The notes: a model not told the origin generated them from the sequence alone. A stretch of 64,000 bases of DNA from Palaeococcus ferrophilus DSM 13482 (GCF_000966265.1 NZ_LANF01000011.1:62001-126000), one strand, 5' to 3'. Numbered from the stretch's first letter, positions 50,959 through 59,044 are shown. A program made the numbers and translations.

Positions 50959-51837
50959 ATGAACGCGGTCGAGATGGTAAGCAGGGATATGGCCCCAATA
51001 ATGGACGTGCAAACGAGGGTTTTACGCTACTCGGTGGACTTCTTCGTGCGAAAGGGCTTCAGATGGCTCTTACCTGTGATGCTGAGCTCCATAACAGACC
51101 CGCTGTGGCCGGATCCAGCTGCGGCGAAGATGAAGGCACCCGAGATAGAGGCCTACGGAAGAAGGCTTAAACTCATGCACAGCATGATACTCCACAAACA
51201 GCTCGCGATAGGGATGGGCCTCGGAAAGATTTTCATCCTCTCCCCCAACATAAGGCTTGAGGAGAGGGACAGGGACGACGGGAGGCACTCCTACGAGTTC
51301 ACCCAGCTGGACTTTGAGATTGAAGGGGCAACGATGGAAGAGGTAATGGCCCTCATAGAGGAGTTCATCGCGGGGCTCTTCGAGGAGCTGGGCGTCATGG
51401 AGGTGAAAAGGCCCTTCAGGCGCTTCACGCTCGAGGAGATAGAGAAGGAATTTGGAGGCGAGGAAGAGGCAAGCGAAGCAATGAGTGAACCCTTCTGGAT
51501 AACCGACATAGGGAGGGAGTTCTACGACAGGGAGGATCCGGAGAGGCCCGGCCACTATAGAAACTACGACCTTATCCTCCCCTACGGCTACGGGGAGGTC
51601 TCCAGCGGAGGCGAAAGGGAATGGGAGTACGGAAGAATAGTCAGACGCCTTGAGGAAGGGGGCCTGAGCCTCGACGCCTTTAGGCCCTATTTAGAGGTCG
51701 CGAAGGCGGGGAAGCTTAAACCGAGCGCGGGAGCGGGAATAGGAATGGAGAGGCTGGTGCGCTTCGTAACGAGGAGAAAGCACATAGGAGAGGTGCAGCC
51801 CTTCCCGAGGGTCCCGGGAATCCCGGCGATTATTTAA
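50959..51837 (+). CDS. Archaeal asparagine synthetase (AspRS/AsnRS paralogue)
   Basis: The 292-residue protein is a free-standing class II aminoacyl-tRNA synthetase catalytic domain without an anticodon-binding domain. It has motif 2 block SYEFTQLDFEIEGATMEE, LPYGYGEVSSGGEREWEY, and motif 3 GAGIGMERLVRFV. It closely resembles the P. abyssi enzyme shown to make asparagine from aspartate, ATP and ammonia. ATG at 50959 follows a perfect GGTGATGCTC. Its stop overlaps the converging PIN gene. Confidence 0.88.
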   Translation: MNAVEMVSRDMAPIMDVQTRVLRYSVDFFVRKGFRWLLPVMLSSITDPLWPDPAAAKMKAPEIEAYGRRLKLMHSMILHKQLAIGMGLGKIFILSPNIRLEERDRDDGRHSYEFTQLDFEIEGATMEEVMALIEEFIAGLFEELGVMEVKRPFRRFTLEEIEKEFGGEEEASEAMSEPFWITDIGREFYDREDPERPGHYRNYDLILPYGYGEVSSGGEREWEYGRIVRRLEEGGLSLDAFRPYLEVAKAGKLKPSAGAGIGMERLVRFVTRRKHIGEVQPFPRVPGIPAII

Positions 51838-52244
51838 GTTATCATGCCCTCGAGCACGAGAATCTTCCTCTGGCGGAGGTAGACGACGGGGATTCCCCTC
51901 TCCCTGAGCTTTTTTCTTAACCCCCTGTCGTTCGTGCAGACTATGACGTCTCCCCTGGTCACGGCGAACTCCAGTATGAGCTCGTCCGTTGGCTTCTCCC
52001 CGTATCTGCCGACCTCAACGACTCCAAAGCGCTCCACAAGCTTCTTGGCCATCCTCACCGCCAGAAGGTCTTTTCCCCGGGACTTGCGCTCTATGACGTC
52101 GAGTTCCTCCAGGACAACGTCTGGGACGGCCATCTCGAAACGCACATCCAGAAGGCGGTGGAGTTCGCCTATTATATCAACGCCGAACTGCGCCGGAACA
52201 AGGAGAAAATTTGTGTCAAAAATAACGAGGTAGTGGTTCCCCAT
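51834..52244 (-). CDS. PIN-domain RNase, Fcf1/Utp24-like
   Basis: The 136-residue PIN domain has the acidic metal-binding residues in IFDTNFLL, LEELDVIE and DVIVCTNDRGLRKKL. Fcf1-type PIN proteins cleave pre-rRNA in eukaryotes, and archaeal copies often lie next to aIF2-gamma and S6e, as here. No antitoxin gene is present, so a toxin role is unlikely. ATG at 52244 follows GGTGAGCCCC. Confidence 0.85.
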   Translation of the reverse strand: MGNHYLVIFDTNFLLVPAQFGVDIIGELHRLLDVRFEMAVPDVVLEELDVIERKSRGKDLLAVRMAKKLVERFGVVEVGRYGEKPTDELILEFAVTRGDVIVCTNDRGLRKKLRERGIPVVYLRQRKILVLEGMIT

Positions 52245-52261
52245 GGGGCTCACCGGGGAAC

Positions 52262-53485
52262 TCACTCTCTGATAAGGCCGTAGCCGATGAGTCTCCAGCG
52301 GGAGCCGACCTGCCTGCTTATGGCAACCCTCTCACCGGGCTCGGCGCATATGGGTATCTGGAGCTTTATCTCGACCTCTCCCCTTGCGAGGTTCGTGACG
52401 AGACCAACCGTTCTTGCCGTGCCCACGTTGAGGAGGAGCATCTCGCGCCTCTTTATGGGCTCGACCTTGAGTTCCTCCTCGGTTCCAACAACGCGCTCGA
52501 GGAGGTGGACTTCGAGCCTTATGTCCTCCCACACAGGCGGAAGCTTCCCGGGCCTTCCAACGACGTTACCCGCCATGAGGTCTCCCTTTGTGAGGAACGG
52601 GTCCAGTTTGGTTCCAACACCAACAAGGCCTCCCGGGAAGGCCTCTTCCACAAAGCGCCCCCCTGCCTGAAGGGAGACTATCTCCGTTGTTATGGGCTCG
52701 TATTTTATCCTCCCGTGGTCTTCATAGGGAATTCCGGGCCTTATCTCTATCTCCTCTCCGAGGGTGAGCTTGCCCTGGACTATGGAACCACCAAGAACGC
52801 CACCGATGAGCTTCTCGGGCTTTGTTCCGGGCTTGTTGACGTCGAAGCTCCTCAAAACCAGCATTCTTGGGGACTTGTTGGGGTCGCGCTCCGGAGTCGG
52901 GATGAACTCCTCAATGGCCTTGGTGAGAACGTCAACGTTGGCCCCGTGGAGTGCGGATATCGGAATTATGGGGGCGTCCTCAGCGACCGTCCCCTTGACG
53001 AACTCCTTTATCTCATGGTAGTTCTCTATGGCCCTCTCCTTTGAGACGAGCTCTATCTTGTTCTGGGCTATTACGATGTTCCTGTTGCCCACTATCTGGA
53101 GCGCCATGAGGTGCTCCCTCGTCTGCGGCATTATCCCCTCGTTGGCGGCTATGACGAGAACCGCGCCGTCCATGAGGGAAGCGCCGGCGAGCATCGTCGT
53201 CATGAGCGCCTCGTGACCCGGAGCGTCTATGAAAGAAACGCGCCTCTCAAACTCGGTTTCAGCACCGCAGTAGGGGCACTTGGGTGAAGTCGAGTACTTA
53301 CCGCAGGACGGGCACTTCCTTATCTCCGCGTCGGCGAAGCCTATCTTTATGGTGATACCTCTCCTGAGCTCCTCGCTGTGGGTGTCCGCCCATATTCCCG
53401 TGAGGGCCTTTGTGAGTGTGGTCTTACCGTGATCAACGTGACCAACCATACCAATGTTTACCTCAGCCTGCTTCCTCTTAGCCAT
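52262..53485 (-). CDS. Translation initiation factor aIF2, gamma subunit
   Basis: The 407-residue GTPase has G1 [13 protein letters not shown]3 DAPGHEALM and G4 AQNKIELV. A zinc knuckle [16 protein letters not shown] lies between, and domains II and III follow. It carries initiator tRNA to the ribosome as part of aIF2. ATG at 53485 follows GGTGATGGAG. A TATA-like element in the gap before it (minus strand ATTAATAAAGCC near 53520) gives it its own promoter in addition to read-through from rps6e. Confidence 0.95.
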   Translation of the reverse strand: MAKRKQAEVNIGMVGHVDHGKTTLTKALTGIWADTHSEELRRGITIKIGFADAEIRKCPSCGKYSTSPKCPYCGAETEFERRVSFIDAPGHEALMTTMLAGASLMDGAVLVIAANEGIMPQTREHLMALQIVGNRNIVIAQNKIELVSKERAIENYHEIKEFVKGTVAEDAPIIPISALHGANVDVLTKAIEEFIPTPERDPNKSPRMLVLRSFDVNKPGTKPEKLIGGVLGGSIVQGKLTLGEEIEIRPGIPYEDHGRIKYEPITTEIVSLQAGGRFVEEAFPGGLVGVGTKLDPFLTKGDLMAGNVVGRPGKLPPVWEDIRLEVHLLERVVGTEEELKVEPIKRREMLLLNVGTARTVGLVTNLARGEVEIKLQIPICAEPGERVAISRQVGSRWRLIGYGLIRE

Positions 53486-53558
53486 CTCCATCACCTCTCC
53501 TAAAGTAAAATAGAAGAAGGCTTTATTAATCTTTAGCCGGAAGAAAAGGGGAGGAGGT

Positions 53559-53942
53559 TCACTCCTCGTAAACGATAACCGTGTTTATCTGGAGTATCTC
53601 GGGGCTTATGGTATCGCCCCTGACGGTCTTCTTCCTCCTCTCGCCCCTCTCCTTGGGCCTGAATCCGGGGCCCCTTGAGACGAGAATGCGGACCTTCCTG
53701 GGGCCGTGAACGTCGGGCCTCATGGGGAAGCCATCCTTGTCGGTCCCGCCCCTTATCTTGAGCTTAACGTTGGCGGGAATCTCCTCCTCAAGGAGCTCGC
53801 CAAGGTTGACGCCTATGACGCTCGGGTCAAAAGTGTCCCCTATCTTGAGGCCTATGAGGGCCTCTGCCTTCTTGTCGCTCACCTCGACCTGTTTGGCCTT
53901 ACCGCTCTTTGGGTCAGATATAACAACCTTAAACGTCACCAT
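53559..53942 (-). CDS. rps6e: Ribosomal protein S6e
   Basis: The 127-residue protein has [36 protein letters not shown] and [21 protein letters not shown], the S6e signature. It leads the rps6e-aIF2gamma-PIN group common in Archaea. ATG at 53942 follows GGTGGGAGGAA. Its TATA box (minus strand ACTTTTAAATCCC) is near 54016-54028, giving a leader of roughly 55 bases. Confidence 0.94.
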   Translation of the reverse strand: MVTFKVVISDPKSGKAKQVEVSDKKAEALIGLKIGDTFDPSVIGVNLGELLEEEIPANVKLKIRGGTDKDGFPMRPDVHGPRKVRILVSRGPGFRPKERGERRKKTVRGDTISPEILQINTVIVYEE

Positions 53943-54264
53943 TTCCTCCCACCTCTGGCTTTCATTAGCGGGATTCATTGGGCAAAGCCCTTAACCCGTG
54001 TGAGCTTGAGGGATGGGATTTAAAAGTCTTTCCTTCTGGGGGCATTAATCTGATGCGCTTCTGCGAGTTTTCGTGCCCCCTAAGGTACCCCCTCAATCAG
54101 AAATCGGCCAGCCTAATCATCCCCCGACGTGAGAGTTGCCTGAAGGCTGGATAATCCCACCAGAAAGGAATCCGTTTGAAGGGGTAAAGGGGAAGACAGA
54201 AACCCAGCGAACTCCCAGCTGGCAGAGATTCCCCTTTTTAAAAGGAGGATAAAGGGGAAGAACC
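53943..54264. other. Noncoding, hairpin-rich stretch between rps6e and fructose-bisphosphatase
   Basis: No convincing gene lies in these 322 bases. Two separate 7-bp perfect stems, each closing a 29-base interior, lie at 54038-54080 (GGGGGCA/TGCCCCC) and 54108-54150 (CCAGCCT/AGGCTGG), and a third CCAGC/GCTGG stem lies near 54207-54225. The string TAAAGGGGAAGA occurs twice (about 54185 and 54251); on the minus strand these are pyrimidine-rich runs that may end the fructose-bisphosphatase transcript. A 33-codon reading starting MRFCEFSCPLRYP at 54054 is possible but unsupported. Confidence 0.4.
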
Positions 54265-55392
54265 TCATTCGATGTTCTCGAACCTGTCCTCGAGCCTCTT
54301 CAGCACGCCCGGAAGCGTGGTGTACTCCATGTCCTCGAGGGGCAGGCGGTGCGGCTCGAAGGGACCGTGCCTGCGCATGTACTCGGTGATTTCCATGGCT
54401 CTCTGCCTCGCGTAGTCGTAGGCAGGGTCGTCGAAGAGGTCAACCGGGCCGACGAGCTTTCCTTCTGGGCTGATCTGCCAGCCAAGGGCTACAACGCGCG
54501 GCGGGCCGTCGAACCTGGTTGGGTTGGCCTGGTGCATTGGGACGGGCATTACAGGGCCGTTGTGGGAACCCCTCATCCAGCCGCTGACGAGGTGCGGAAA
54601 GGCGAAGGGCTCGAGGACTTCGCCGAGTGCCGGGAGGCCACTCTGGGCCCTGACTATCGCAACCGGGTCGTCCTTTCCAACGTATTCTCCCGCGATTTCG
54701 AAGAGCTTCTCGGTGCTGACTACCGCAACGGGCTCGTCCTGGCTTATCGGGTGACCCTCCTTGGGGTAGACCCTCTTGATGACGTAGCGGCTCTTCGCTC
54801 CTATGAGGGCAAGGAGGTCGTAGACTTCCTCCGGGGTGTTGAGGATAACCCTCTTGTGCTTGAGGATGTCCCAGACCTCAAAGCGGAAGCCCATGTGCAT
54901 CTTGGGGTCAATGACGAGGCCCGCGGTGTTGAAGGGATCGGCGAACATCCTGAATATCGGGAGGTTGAAGGCTCCTGGTTCGGTCTTGTCCATGTGGAAG
55001 GTGACTATGGGCTCGCTCTTCCTGAGGGTTATCTCCATCTCGGCTATTCCCGGACCCATGCCCCTTATGTTGCCGCTGAAGGCGTCCTTAAGGAGGTCCT
55101 GGCCCGCTCCGTAGAGGCCGAGCTCCTTTGCCACTTTGGTGGCCTCCTCGAAGGCATTCCATGCCAGACCGTGTATCTCGGAGCTGTCAACGCCCTTCTT
55201 GTGGGTCATGATGAGCTGAAGGTCATCGCCGCAGCTGCCCACGTAGAAGTCTATGAGGGTGCCCTTCTCAACCGCCTTTGAGAGAACAGCCTCCGCGGTC
55301 TCAATGAGCTGCGGGTGAACCCTTGAGTGTCCCGGCCAGCCGCCGATGTCCGCTTTTATAACGCTAACCGTAATCTTTTCACCAATCGCCAT
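54265..55392 (-). CDS. fbp: Fructose-1,6-bisphosphatase/aldolase (archaeal, class V)
   Basis: The 375-residue protein is the archaeal-type FBPase, equal in length to the T. kodakarensis enzyme as I recall it. Typical blocks are VIKADIGGWPGHSRVHP, DFYVGSCGDDLQL, TFHMDKTEPGAFNLP, PKEGHPISQDEP and NGPVMPVPMHQANPTRFDGPPR with metal-binding acids. It runs the key gluconeogenic step and can also act as an aldolase. ATG at 55392 follows GGTGATGCTA. Glycolytic-motif sites lie upstream of its TATA box. Confidence 0.95.
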   Translation of the reverse strand: MAIGEKITVSVIKADIGGWPGHSRVHPQLIETAEAVLSKAVEKGTLIDFYVGSCGDDLQLIMTHKKGVDSSEIHGLAWNAFEEATKVAKELGLYGAGQDLLKDAFSGNIRGMGPGIAEMEITLRKSEPIVTFHMDKTEPGAFNLPIFRMFADPFNTAGLVIDPKMHMGFRFEVWDILKHKRVILNTPEEVYDLLALIGAKSRYVIKRVYPKEGHPISQDEPVAVVSTEKLFEIAGEYVGKDDPVAIVRAQSGLPALGEVLEPFAFPHLVSGWMRGSHNGPVMPVPMHQANPTRFDGPPRVVALGWQISPEGKLVGPVDLFDDPAYDYARQRAMEITEYMRRHGPFEPHRLPLEDMEYTTLPGVLKRLEDRFENIE

Positions 55393-55420
55393 TAGCATCA
55401 CCGTGGTGGATTACCTATTT

Positions 55421-55433
55421 CAAGTTTATAAAA
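55421..55433 (-). promoter_or_regulatory. TATA box of fructose-bisphosphatase
   Basis: Minus-strand ATTTTATAAACTT follows the BRE-like GTAAA. It lies about 35 bases before the ATG. Confidence 0.6.
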
Positions 55434-55451
55434 TTTTACCATGCAAAAATA

Positions 55452-55468
55452 TATCACCAAAAATGATA
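55452..55468 (-). promoter_or_regulatory. Glycolytic-motif (TGM) site of fructose-bisphosphatase
   Basis: Plus-strand TATCACCAAAAATGATA matches TATCACn5GTGATA in 11 of 12 positions. It lies upstream of BRE/TATA for the minus-strand gene, the placement associated with activation of gluconeogenic genes by TrmBL1/Tgr. Confidence 0.65.
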
Positions 55469-55471
55469 CAA

Positions 55472-55488
55472 AAACACCAGGAGTGATA
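55472..55488 (-). promoter_or_regulatory. Second, weaker TGM-like site upstream of fructose-bisphosphatase
   Basis: AAACACCAGGAGTGATA matches 10 of 12 TGM positions. Its centre is 20 bases from that of the first site, so the two would lie on nearly the same face of the DNA. Confidence 0.4.
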
Positions 55489-55518
55489 CAAAAAGTAGAC
55501 AAAAAAGAGGCAATAAAC

Positions 55519-55758
55519 TCAGCATATGTCGTTCCAGCCGAACTCCTCCTTCACTATCTTGATCAGCTCCTTGAGCTCCTCCTTCTTGATGTTGACGCTG
55601 CTCGTTGCACCCACGAGGGCAACTATTCCATGGACTTCCTCCTGCACCTGAATAACACCCTCATCCACCTTGGTAACCTTCAGCTCCCTCCTGGCCACCT
55701 CGTCCTCACTTATCCGGAAGCGGTCTTCCCCAATCTTGATGTGCTGTATCTCCGTCAT
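55519..55758 (-). CDS. Small conserved hypothetical protein (79 aa)
   Basis: The small acidic protein (MTEIQHIKIGEDRF at the start) is predicted beta-rich followed by a helix (KKEELKELIKIVKEEF). No known family recognised. ATG at 55758 has a GGTGGATGCC ribosome site. It lies upstream of fructose-bisphosphatase on the same strand, but the TGM/TATA region separates the two, so each probably has its own promoter. Confidence 0.6.
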   Translation of the reverse strand: MTEIQHIKIGEDRFRISEDEVARRELKVTKVDEGVIQVQEEVHGIVALVGATSSVNIKKEELKELIKIVKEEFGWNDIC

Positions 55759-55867
55759 GGCATCCACCGTATTATGTACGTTTCGAAAGTTAATAACGTT
55801 GTCGGCTTTAATTTGGCCGCCGTGGGAATGAAAAAAGTCAATCCCGGCTTCCTTAGCCGTTCCGCAA

Positions 55868-55878
55868 AGTTTATAAAC
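55868..55878 (+). promoter_or_regulatory. TATA box of tRNA-Trp
   Basis: AGTTTATAAAC follows the BRE-like TCCGCAA. It lies about 32 bases before the mature tRNA 5' end. Confidence 0.6.
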
Positions 55879-55905
55879 ATTCCCCCAGCTACCAACTAGT
55901 GGTCT

Positions 55906-56054
55906 GGGGGCATGGTGTAGCCTGGTCCATCATCGCGGGCTCCAGAGGCCATGAGGACAAGCGGGTTTGCTGACTCGGGGCATGATGACCCTTTGGAGCC
56001 CCGAGCGGCTGGAGAAACCCGCGGACCGGGGTTCAAATCCCCGTGCCCCCACCA
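55906..56054 (+). tRNA. tRNA-Trp (anticodon CCA) with a box C/D intron
   Basis: Exon 1 (55906-55945) begins GGGGGCATGGTGTAGCC and ends at G37 after anticodon CCA (55942-55944). Exon 2 (56017-56054) begins at A38, contains T loop TTCAAAT and ends with TGCCCCCA plus encoded CCA. The acceptor stem GGGGGCA/TGCCCCC is perfect. The intron of about 71 bases is an RNA-guide element, described separately. The anticodon stem is GCGGG/CCCGC. Intron borders follow the canonical 37/38 position and could shift by a base. Confidence 0.93.
55946..56016 (+). ncRNA. Box C/D guide RNA within the tRNA-Trp intron
   Basis: The intron has C box ATGAGGA (55951), D' box CTGA (55970), C' box ATGATGA (55982) and a variant D box CCGA (56001). 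The guide before D' (GCGGGTTTG) pairs with exon 2; the fifth base from D' faces position 39. The guide before D (TGGAGCC) pairs with exon 1; the fifth base faces C34. These are the two 2'-O-methylation sites known for archaeal tRNA-Trp introns. Confidence 0.85.
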
Positions 56055-56176
56055 CCGCTTTACACTTCTACCGCTTTCAGTGCCCAGCTTTGTCCCTTTC
56101 CGCGGTTCTTCTTAACTTTAGGTTTAAGAAAGCTATAAATTGGCGGAGGGCTATTCTAAACCGCGGAGGGAACACC

Positions 56177-57373
56177 ATGAAGATTCCGGATGACGTTAGA
56201 AAAGACATACCCCTGACGAGTGAGGTCATCTACTTCGACAACACCGCAACCTCACTCACCCCGAAGCCCGTCGTTGAAGCAATGGACGAGTACTACCTGA
56301 AATACCGCGCAAACGTCCACCGCGGGATACACCGCCTCTCCCAGATGGCGACCCACAAGTACGAGGAGAGCAGGAAAGTTGTCGCTGACTTCCTCAACGC
56401 GAAGTTCGAGGAGATAGTCTTCACCAAGAACACGAGCGAGAGTTTGAATCTGGCCGCCCTCGGGCTGGAGAACCTCTTCAAACCTGGGGACAAGATAGTT
56501 ACGACGCCCTACGAGCACCACTCCGATTTACTCCCATGGCAGCGGTTAGCTAAAAAGAAGGGCCTCAGGCTGGAGTTCATTGAGGGCGACCTCGAGGGCA
56601 ACCTTGACCTCAGTGATGCAGAGAAGAAAATAAAGGGAGCGAAGCTCGTAGCGGTTCAGCACGTCTCGAACGCCCTCGGAGTAATCCACGAGGTTGAGGA
56701 GCTCGGGAAGATGGCGAAGGAGGAAGGGGCTATATTCGTCGTTGACGCAGCCCAGAGCGCCGGCCACATGGAAGTGGACGTTAAAAAGCTCCACGCCGAC
56801 TTTCTTGGCCTTTCGGGTCACAAGGGACCGATGGGGCCGACCGGGATTGGGGTGCTCTACGTAAACGAGGAGTTCTTTGACGTCTTCGAGCCGCCCCTCA
56901 TAGGCGGCGGGACGATTGAGGACGTGTGGCTTGAGGAATACAAGCTGACCGAACCCCCGGAGCGCTTTGAGGCCGGGACGCCAAACATTGGCGGGGCCAT
57001 AGGTCTCGCCGCGGGAATCAAGTACATTGAGAGGATAGGGATAGAGGAAATAGAGAGGCAGGAGCACAAGTTAGTGAAGCGCATCACCGAGGGACTTGAC
57101 GGGCTTGAGGTTCCGTGGTACGGACCGAGGAACCTGAGGAAGCACGCCGGCGTTGTCAGCTTCAACGTTCCTAACCTCCACCCACACGACGTGGCGGCCA
57201 TTCTCGACGAGCACAACATCATGGTCCGCTCCGGCCATCACTGTGCCCTGCCTGTGATGAAAAAGCTCGGGATAAACGGGACAGTAAGGGCCTCCTTCCA
57301 CGTCTACAACAGCATTGAGGAAGTCGAGACCTTCCTCGGCGTCATGGAGGAGATGGTTAAGAGCCTGCGTTAG
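56177..57373 (+). CDS. sufS: SufS-type cysteine desulfurase
   Basis: The 398-residue PLP enzyme has the Schiff-base lysine K216 in LSGHKGPMG and the catalytic cysteine C356 in VRSGHHCALP. The RxGHHCA context is that of group II desulfurases (SufS/CsdA), which take sulfur from cysteine for iron-sulfur clusters, needed in quantity by the hydrogenases here. N-terminal YFDNTATSLTPKPVVEA is typical. ATG at 56177 follows GGAGGGAACACC, and a TATA box (GCTATAAATT) lies near 56129. In-frame extension upstream runs into tRNA-Trp and is rejected. Confidence 0.92.
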   Translation: MKIPDDVRKDIPLTSEVIYFDNTATSLTPKPVVEAMDEYYLKYRANVHRGIHRLSQMATHKYEESRKVVADFLNAKFEEIVFTKNTSESLNLAALGLENLFKPGDKIVTTPYEHHSDLLPWQRLAKKKGLRLEFIEGDLEGNLDLSDAEKKIKGAKLVAVQHVSNALGVIHEVEELGKMAKEEGAIFVVDAAQSAGHMEVDVKKLHADFLGLSGHKGPMGPTGIGVLYVNEEFFDVFEPPLIGGGTIEDVWLEEYKLTEPPERFEAGTPNIGGAIGLAAGIKYIERIGIEEIERQEHKLVKRITEGLDGLEVPWYGPRNLRKHAGVVSFNVPNLHPHDVAAILDEHNIMVRSGHHCALPVMKKLGINGTVRASFHVYNSIEEVETFLGVMEEMVKSLR

Positions 57374-57411
57374 CCTTTCATTTTCAAATCTAAACCGTGC
57401 CCCGGGGGAGG

Positions 57412-57692
57412 ATGAAGGTTGAGGGAATCCCTGTGCCGGGGGCCTATTTTTACAACTTTCTGAGCAAAAGGCGGAAGAACCTCGCAGTTTCATTGGCCGG
57501 GAGATTACCTTCCGGATTGAGGGGGAGGCCCTCGACGTCGGAACCGGTCCAGGTTTCATCCCGATAGAGATTGCTCGGATGAACCAAGGTGAAAGGGTAG
57601 ACGTCTCGAAGATAACGGTGCCTTTAGTGACTGGTCCTGAGAAAGGCCTGAATATAAAACAACGTTTCTCATCGTTTATTAGAGGTTTTTAG
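57412..57692 (+). pseudogene. Decayed SAM-dependent methyltransferase fragment
   Basis: From ATG 57412 one frame reads MKVEGIPVPGAYFYNFLSK and hits a stop at 57565. Another frame, open from about 57501, reads IEGEALDVGTGPGFIPIEIA, the SAM-binding motif I of class I methyltransferases, and stops at 57692. Joined, they look like the N-terminal 80-odd residues of a methyltransferase with a frameshift near 57480-57500. The rest of the domain is missing. This best explains the 430-base gap after sufS. Confidence 0.65.
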
Positions 57693-57725
57693 CGATTCTC
57701 AAAAATCCAGTGTCCTCAAAAGGGC

Positions 57726-57736
57726 AATATATTCAA
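57726..57736 (+). promoter_or_regulatory. TATA box of the helical secreted-protein operon
   Basis: AATATATTCAA follows AAAAGGGC (BRE-like). Transcription would start near 57757, inside the 18-bp palindrome. Confidence 0.45.
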
Positions 57737-57750
57737 TAGAGTGGAAAATG

Positions 57751-57768
57751 GAACGTTCCGGAACGTTC
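57751..57768. promoter_or_regulatory. 18-bp perfect palindrome, probable operator
   Basis: GAACGTTCCGGAACGTTC is identical to its reverse complement and is itself built of two GAACGTTC palindromes. It lies about 20 bases after a TATA box and about 55 before the start of the helical secreted protein, a typical repressor position. I do not know a Thermococcales regulator with this site. Confidence 0.55.
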
Positions 57769-57822
57769 TTTTCACCGGGGCCCTAAAATAGACGAAAGGC
57801 GTAGGTGGTAGTGGTGATGGAC

Positions 57823-59013
57823 ATGAAGTGGTTGAAGGTATGGTTGGTGATAGGTCTGCTCGTGGGGAGCCTTGTCCCCGCGGGTCTGAGCCTTGCGGAC
57901 GAGGGAACCAACACCGAGCCCCTGCCACCGGAGATGGAGAACGTAACGCAGGAGCAGATAATAGCCGAACACATAGTGGACGCTCTCACCAAGCTCAGCA
58001 GCATGGCGGACGGCATAATGGCAAACATCACACTACCGGAGAACTCCACAATAATGGAACACTACGAGCTGGCGACGCAGTATAAAGAGGAAGCGCTGAA
58101 AGCATACGACGAGGGGGACTATTACAATACAATAATAAACGGCCTGACGGCGATGCACCACTACAGGGTCATGCTCCAGAGCATGAAGGAAAGGAGAAGC
58201 GAGCTGAGGGAGGACCTTCCTGCCGAAGTTAGGAGGATGGAAGGCTACTTCAGGATGGCCGAGCGCATAATAAGCAAGGCCCAGGAGCAGGGTATTGACG
58301 TGGGCAACGCCCCCGAGCTACTTAACCAGACTAAGGAGGCCTACCGCACGGTGCTGGAGGACATAAAGGCGAAGGACTTTGCCAAGGCCAAGGAGGACAT
58401 TGAAAAGGCGAGGGAGCTCAAGGCCCAGCTCGACGATGCCCTCAGGGGCATAAGGGAGGAGCTCGCCTACGCAAACGCGGACAAAATCGTTAATGCGTTC
58501 CTCGAGAGGGGTGCGAAGGGCATAGAGGTGGCTCAGGAAGTTATAGCGAAGGCCAACGAGACCGGTGCAAACGTCACGGAGCTTCAGGAGAGGCTCGATG
58601 CTTTCCAGGCGGTCTACGACGAGGTTAAGGGCATGGCCGATGAGGGCAACTACACCGGGGCCCTGGACGTTATGAAAGAGAACAGGGAAGCCATAGGGGA
58701 GTTCTACAAGGCGATGGAGTTCATAAAGAGAAAGGCTCACGAGAGGGAAGTCCAGGAGAGGATGAAGGACGTCAAGAAGTTCCTCAGGGAGATGTACGGA
58801 AGGCTCACCAAGGACGGAAAGGCCCTTAGGGAGCTCCACAGGAAAGGTGTGGACACCAGGAGGGCGGAGCTTCAGCTGAGAACTGCTATGCAGGAGTTCC
58901 GCTTTGGAGTTGAGCTGCTCAAGCGCGGGAGGCCCATGGAGGCGAAGGCCCACTTCGCCATAGCCCTCGACCTCACCCACAGGGTCGAGGAGTTCATACT
59001 CTGGCACGGCTGA
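57823..59013 (+). CDS. Secreted alpha-helical (coiled-coil) protein
   Basis: The 396-residue protein has a signal peptide (WLVIGLLVGSLVPAGLSLA) followed by an almost wholly helical, charged body with repeating heptad-like segments (KAKEDIEKARELKAQLDDAL, AKANETGANVTELQERL) and internal similarity between residues near 150 and near 235 (AQEQGIDVGNAPELLNQTKEAY and AKANETGANVTELQERLDAF). It has no membrane anchor at the C terminus. ATG at 57823 follows GGTGATGGAC; ATG at 57817 is the alternative. Probably extracellular or cell-surface, perhaps partnered by the CGP-CTERM protein encoded next. Confidence 0.65.
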   Translation: MKWLKVWLVIGLLVGSLVPAGLSLADEGTNTEPLPPEMENVTQEQIIAEHIVDALTKLSSMADGIMANITLPENSTIMEHYELATQYKEEALKAYDEGDYYNTIINGLTAMHHYRVMLQSMKERRSELREDLPAEVRRMEGYFRMAERIISKAQEQGIDVGNAPELLNQTKEAYRTVLEDIKAKDFAKAKEDIEKARELKAQLDDALRGIREELAYANADKIVNAFLERGAKGIEVAQEVIAKANETGANVTELQERLDAFQAVYDEVKGMADEGNYTGALDVMKENREAIGEFYKAMEFIKRKAHEREVQERMKDVKKFLREMYGRLTKDGKALRELHRKGVDTRRAELQLRTAMQEFRFGVELLKRGRPMEAKAHFAIALDLTHRVEEFILWHG

Positions 59014-59044
59014 CCTTTCCTTTTTCACATTTGGAGGTGATCAA

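Noticed and set aside
51834-52244. PIN gene as a VapC toxin
   Set aside because: No VapB-type antitoxin gene adjoins. The neighbours aIF2-gamma and S6e and the sequence point to an Fcf1-like RNase.
54038-54150. The two hairpins as an H/ACA guide RNA
   Set aside because: The stems lack a convincing upper stem, kink-turn and ACA box at the correct distance, and the hairpins are too short for known archaeal examples.
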